From: Blastocladiella britannica
Taxonomy: Eukaryota > Blastocladiomycota > Blastocladiomycetes > Blastocladiales > Blastocladiaceae
Reading direction: 5' to 3'
Assembly: GCA_025349905.2 (NCBI GenBank)
Contig: MU625099.1
Span: 1-11,881, forward strand
Length of the DNA stretch: 11,881 bases
Shown here: piece by piece, positions 9,361 to 11,881 of the stretch
Layout: every line of letters starts with the position of its first letter
Numbering within the stretch: the first letter of the stretch is position 1
Notes under the pieces: generated by a model
What the model was told of the DNA's origin: nothing
Databases searched by the model: none
What the model saw: the letters and a program-made list of their open reading frames with translations, nothing else
Made by a program: the position numbers and the translations under genes

Positions 9361-9683
9361 GCATGATTTTTATTTTTTGTTGGAAAGAGAAATCGCACGC
9401 AGGGCCGGTACGACTTACCATTCATATTGAGCAGGATGCGGACACCGGCGCTTTGTCCTCGGGGGCCCATGGGCGGTTCTGGACCCGTGCACCCGAGTGT
9501 ACAGGCGTGGCGCGTTAGCTCCCTTTTTTTTGAGCGGCGTTCAATCGGCCTGCGAATACAAAAAGGGCGCACACTTCCCCCCAACCAAGGAACGGCTTTG
9601 TATAGTTATACCACCAAGTCTCCTGGGGGTGGAGGGAACGGCCCCCCTCCGGGATCGCTTGGTCGGCCCTCAATATAAACAAA
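9361..9683. promoter_or_regulatory. Divergent intergenic region (323 bases), no supported gene
   Basis: Lies between the minus-strand WSS1-like start and the tentative plus-strand gene at 9684. It probably contains both promoters. It holds open but unconvincing frames on both strands, a perfect GTAAGT on the minus strand at 9418-9413, and a G/C-rich patch at about 9624-9655 where GGAGGG and CCCTCC could pair. TATAAA at about 9672-9677 is too close to the ATG at 9684 to be a normal TATA box. No tRNA or other RNA gene is visible. Confidence 0.4.
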
Positions 9684-10309
9684 ATGCACCCGAATCAGTG
9701 CACCGCCGTCGTCCCCCTTTCTCCACACGTTTCCCGTCGCCAGTCTCACACAACCATTTCTTTCCATTATAGTCCACTTGGACGTTGTTCGGGGAGACCC
9801 TCCCCTTGGGATGCAACAATTGGATCCATCAAGGATCTGTATGCCGTGAGAACGCCGGCCAACGCGCCGGCTCGACTGGACAAGAGTCGGAGGAGGCAGT
9901 TCACGAAGCCTGTTAACGAGCGAAAGGGGGAGCCTTGATATGTTTTTGATTTTTCCACCTTGATCCTTGCTGACAACTACCATACACATTCCAAGGTGAA
10001 CGCGTTCAAGGTGTGGAATGGATCACCACGGTCGCACCTCAATTGCATACCGAACCGGCGGTCTTCGCGCTGTTGGCGGCGTACGTGTTGGAAAGGACGC
10101 CAAGCATTCTGCACTTCAGCGAGGAACCTGACGTGGGATTCTGGAATACAGTCCTGCAGCGAGTCAAGACGCTGCGCCGACGCCTCCCCGCCGGCATGAC
10201 CGCCACATCCCAGCTCGAGGGGTACAGGACTTACACTGGTCAGGGTGCAGTCTTGGTGTTTTTACGCAAGCACGAGCTCGCGGACTTCAAGCTCAATTCC
10301 ATCGGCTAG
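9684..10309 (+). CDS. Small protein of unknown function (tentative three-exon model)
   Basis: I do not recognise this gene. The secure part is the last exon, 9996-10309: its frame stays open, has a protein-like pattern (FALLAAYVLERTPSILHF, then FWNTVLQRVKTLRRRLP) and ends in TAG. Upstream, 9773-9911 has one frame bounded exactly by in-frame stops at a TAG acceptor and a GTTAAC donor, as expected for an exon; it joins the last exon in phase over an 84-base intron with a CTGAC branch-like site. A first exon at 9684-9728 joins in phase over a 44-base intron with a poor GTTTCC donor. Together they give 165 aa. The middle exon contains TWTLFGETLPLGCNNWIHQG, with conserved-looking Trp and Gly. No signal peptide or membrane segment is clear. 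An alternative donor GTGAGA at 9846 would also join in frame. Exon 1 and the start are weak. An AATAAA follows the stop by about 45 bases. Confidence 0.42.
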
Positions 10310-10352
10310 ATCAGGAAATGTATAAGTTGATAAAAGAGGAAGTGTGTACATA

Positions 10353-10358
10353 AATAAA
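10353..10358 (+). terminator. Polyadenylation signal AATAAA
   Basis: Exact AATAAA hexamer about 45 bases after the TAG stop at 10307-10309, in an A/T-rich context. It supports a real plus-strand transcript ending here and so supports the unidentified gene upstream. Confidence 0.55.
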
Positions 10359-10367
10359 AATCCTCCT

Positions 10368-10391
10368 CGGATCAGGGGCAAGCGTGATCCG
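10368..10391. repeat. Perfect 7-base inverted repeat CGGATCA / TGATCCG with 10-base spacer
   Basis: The arms at 10368-10374 and 10385-10391 are exact reverse complements around GGGGCAAGCG. They start ten bases after the AATAAA. They could form an RNA hairpin near the cleavage site or be a dimeric protein site for the downstream promoter. At seven bases per arm, chance is also possible. Confidence 0.6.
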
Positions 10392-10555
10392 TTCCAAGGG
10401 GTGGGCTGCATAAACATCAACAAAAACATACGTTCCCATAGGAATCTGAGGTCACAAATTTTTTTTTTTGTCTGATTTGACAGGATCGCGTAGCATACAT
10501 CGCGCGCATTTTTATTCTTCCTGCCTATTTCAAACAACAAAAGGAAAAGGAAAAT

Positions 10556-11881
10556 ATGCGATCTGCCACGAGCCTCCCGTTTGGCCGGACCGCCGCGATG
10601 CCGGATCAGTCTCCCGCCGGCAGCATGCCTGGCCTCGCTTCGTTACCTGCGTCCACCGCCATTCTCGCGTCTCCATCATCGGCCCATGGCGTCCAGCACA
10701 CGTCACCAGGATCGCATCCGATTTCATATGAGCCAGCATTCCACCCTATTGGTACATTTACATTTACATTGATATTTTTTTTTTCCTTGTGCGAATGGCA
10801 TGGACTCAAAATGTGATCACTCTTGTGTTTTGTTGTTGTAAAGGCTGGGGACCACCGACCGATCACACCACCACCGCCAATAGCTCCGGATGCCCGGTCA
10901 TGCGCGCCTCAACCACCGCCGGATCAGCAGCCTTTCCGCCGCCGCAAATGTCCACTTCTCCGTCGTTTGCCACTAGTGACGCGCGCGGATCAACGTTTGG
11001 AAATGGGAGCGAGCCCGAGGGCGGTGCCGATCCGGTCTCGGAGTGGCGCGAAACACTTGAGCCGGGCGTGCGCCGCATGTTTGAGAGTCTGCGGTACGAT
11101 CTCGACAAGATGGACGGCAATATTAAGCAGGCCGAGAACGAAATCTTTCGAAAGGTATGCTATCTTATTGAGGAGCTGATCCGGATTCAAACCTCACCAA
11201 ATCTAACAGGAAGAAGAAGCGTTCTTTGTTCGCCAAGACGAGATTGAGCACGCGCAACTGATCAAGCGTCAACAAGACGAGCTGCTCCGTACCGAAGCGC
11301 AGTTCCGATCGATGCTCGAGGAACGTAAAGGGCGCAAGTACACCAAGCGGCTGCAAAAGCACATGGCGAAAGAAGCCAAGATGCGCGATGCTCGGATCCG
11401 TCAGCAAGACACCGCCAAGAACTTGGCGGCCGAGGTGCGCGAGGCGCTGTCACAGCACCGCAAACGGTTCGAGCACTTGATTGTGCATATCGAGGGTAAG
11501 CAACGCAGGCAGCACGAGCAGTTGCTGATTTCGCAGGAACGCAAAGCCAAAGCGCAAAAGGCACTGTTGGATCTGGAGGCGCGCGGGCAGCACCATGAGC
11601 TGATTGAGGATATCGTGAAGGATTTCCAGTACCGGCAGAGTACGTACTTCTTTATTGAGCGGGCGCACGCACTTGTGGACTCACATTCGAAAAAAAAATT
11701 ATACAGACCACCAGAGCTCGGTCGACAAGACCATCGTCGACCAGCAGCACGATGCGCATCAAATGGAGCTCAAGCACCGTAAAGAGCGGTTCGATGCCGA
11801 GGCCAAAGCGCTCGAGAACATGGCGTCGCTGCGCGCGCAGCACCTGCGCAAGACCAACGAGGTGGACACCAAGCACAAGGA
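10556..11881 (+). CDS. Long coiled-coil protein of unknown function, 5' part only
   Basis: Not identified. Exons: 10556-10751, 10844-11154, 11210-11639, 11707 to the window edge, with introns of 92, 55 and 67 bases; phases agree and 370 residues are visible. Residues 1-115 are Ser/Pro/Ala/Gly-rich and probably disordered. From WRETLEP (about 121) onward the sequence is almost entirely charged helix: runs of Glu, Lys, Arg and Gln with spaced Leu/Ile/Met and many His, no Pro, continuing to the right edge, so a coiled coil of at least 240 residues is likely. There is no signal peptide or membrane segment in the visible part. The joint at intron 3 is well supported because the unspliced frame soon becomes non-coding while the spliced frame returns to the same helical composition. 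Any catalytic or membrane domain would lie beyond the window. The ATG is the first one in frame, preceded by an A-rich leader. Confidence 0.77.

Larger units (their letters stand above)
10310..10555 (+). promoter_or_regulatory. Spacer: 3' UTR of the unknown gene and promoter of the coiled-coil gene
   Basis: This 246-base A/T-rich gap lies between two plus-strand genes. It contains a polyadenylation signal, a short perfect inverted repeat, a T-run at about 10460-10468, and an A-rich leader directly before the next ATG. No TATA box is evident at a standard distance. Confidence 0.5.

Noticed and set aside
9413..9424. Perfect GTAAGT donor after ATGAATG on the minus strand, as a possible first exon of the WSS1-like gene
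   Set aside because: No AG acceptor downstream restores the protease frame without losing the conserved N-terminal LKRRP segment. The ATG at 9360 fits the family start. A 5' UTR intron remains possible but is unsupported.
9427..9678. Open frames on both strands in the 9361-9683 spacer
   Set aside because: Overlapping frames on both strands have Pro/Arg/Gly-rich compositions with no recognisable motif and no clear splice partners.
9684..9938. Unspliced 84-codon frame continuing from the ATG at 9684
   Set aside because: It ends in TGA and none of its possible donors joins the well-supported last exon in phase, whereas the alternative frame at 9773-9911 does. I cannot exclude it fully.
10752..10772. 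Short ACATTT tandem units at the start of intron 1 of the coiled-coil gene
   Set aside because: Only about three imperfect units in an A/T-rich intron, so no more than expected by chance.
1..11881. A coordinated multi-gene or defence-type system, CRISPR, transposon or tRNA
   Set aside because: The genes belong to unrelated conserved eukaryotic families. No regularly spaced repeats, transposase or terminal repeats were seen, and no tRNA-like arm set was found in the spacers.

Overview
This window is nuclear DNA of an intron-bearing eukaryote. The homologies point to the fungal lineage. The compact layout, GC-rich exons set against A/T-rich introns and spacers with long A/T homopolymers, and 20 inferred introns of 44-97 bases fit an early-diverging (chytrid- or blastocladiomycete-like) fungus. 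That placement is an inference of low confidence. I reconstructed gene models by joining reading frames across GT...AG introns and checking phase at every junction; no transcript evidence was available.

Layout, left to right. (1) Minus strand, 1-1270: 5' four exons of a NADPH oxidase (NOX/gp91phox type), cut by the window's left edge inside the NADPH-binding domain. (2) Minus strand, 1478-6211: a nine-exon Rab GTPase-activating protein of the GRAM-GRAM-TBC-EF-hand type (human TBC1D9/TBC1D8, yeast Gyp2/Mdr1), 1413 aa, with a long disordered C-terminal part and a polyglutamine tract. (3) Plus strand, 6306-8342: a four-exon RBM25-like splicing factor (RRM at the middle, degenerate PWI-like domain at the end). 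It diverges from the GAP gene across only 94 bases. (4) Minus strand, 8379-9360: a two-exon WLM/Wss1-type DNA-protein-crosslink metalloprotease with HExxH...H, a candidate SHP box and three candidate SUMO-interaction motifs. It converges on the RBM25 gene with 36 bases between stop codons. (5) Plus strand, 9684-10309: a tentative small three-exon gene of unknown function. (6) Plus strand, 10556 to the right edge: the 5' part of a long coiled-coil protein of unknown function.

The genes do not form an evident pathway or operon. They cover ROS production, membrane traffic, splicing and DNA repair, as expected of ordinary gene-dense eukaryotic sequence. I saw no mobile element, CRISPR array, rRNA or tRNA. 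The points worth a second look are the splice-site usage (half of the donors begin GTAC and none is GTAAGT; seven of 20 acceptors are AAG, several after long A-runs), a frame-preserving stop-free intron in the GAP gene, unusual features of the RBM25 and Wss1 homologues, and the unidentified gene at 9684-10309.
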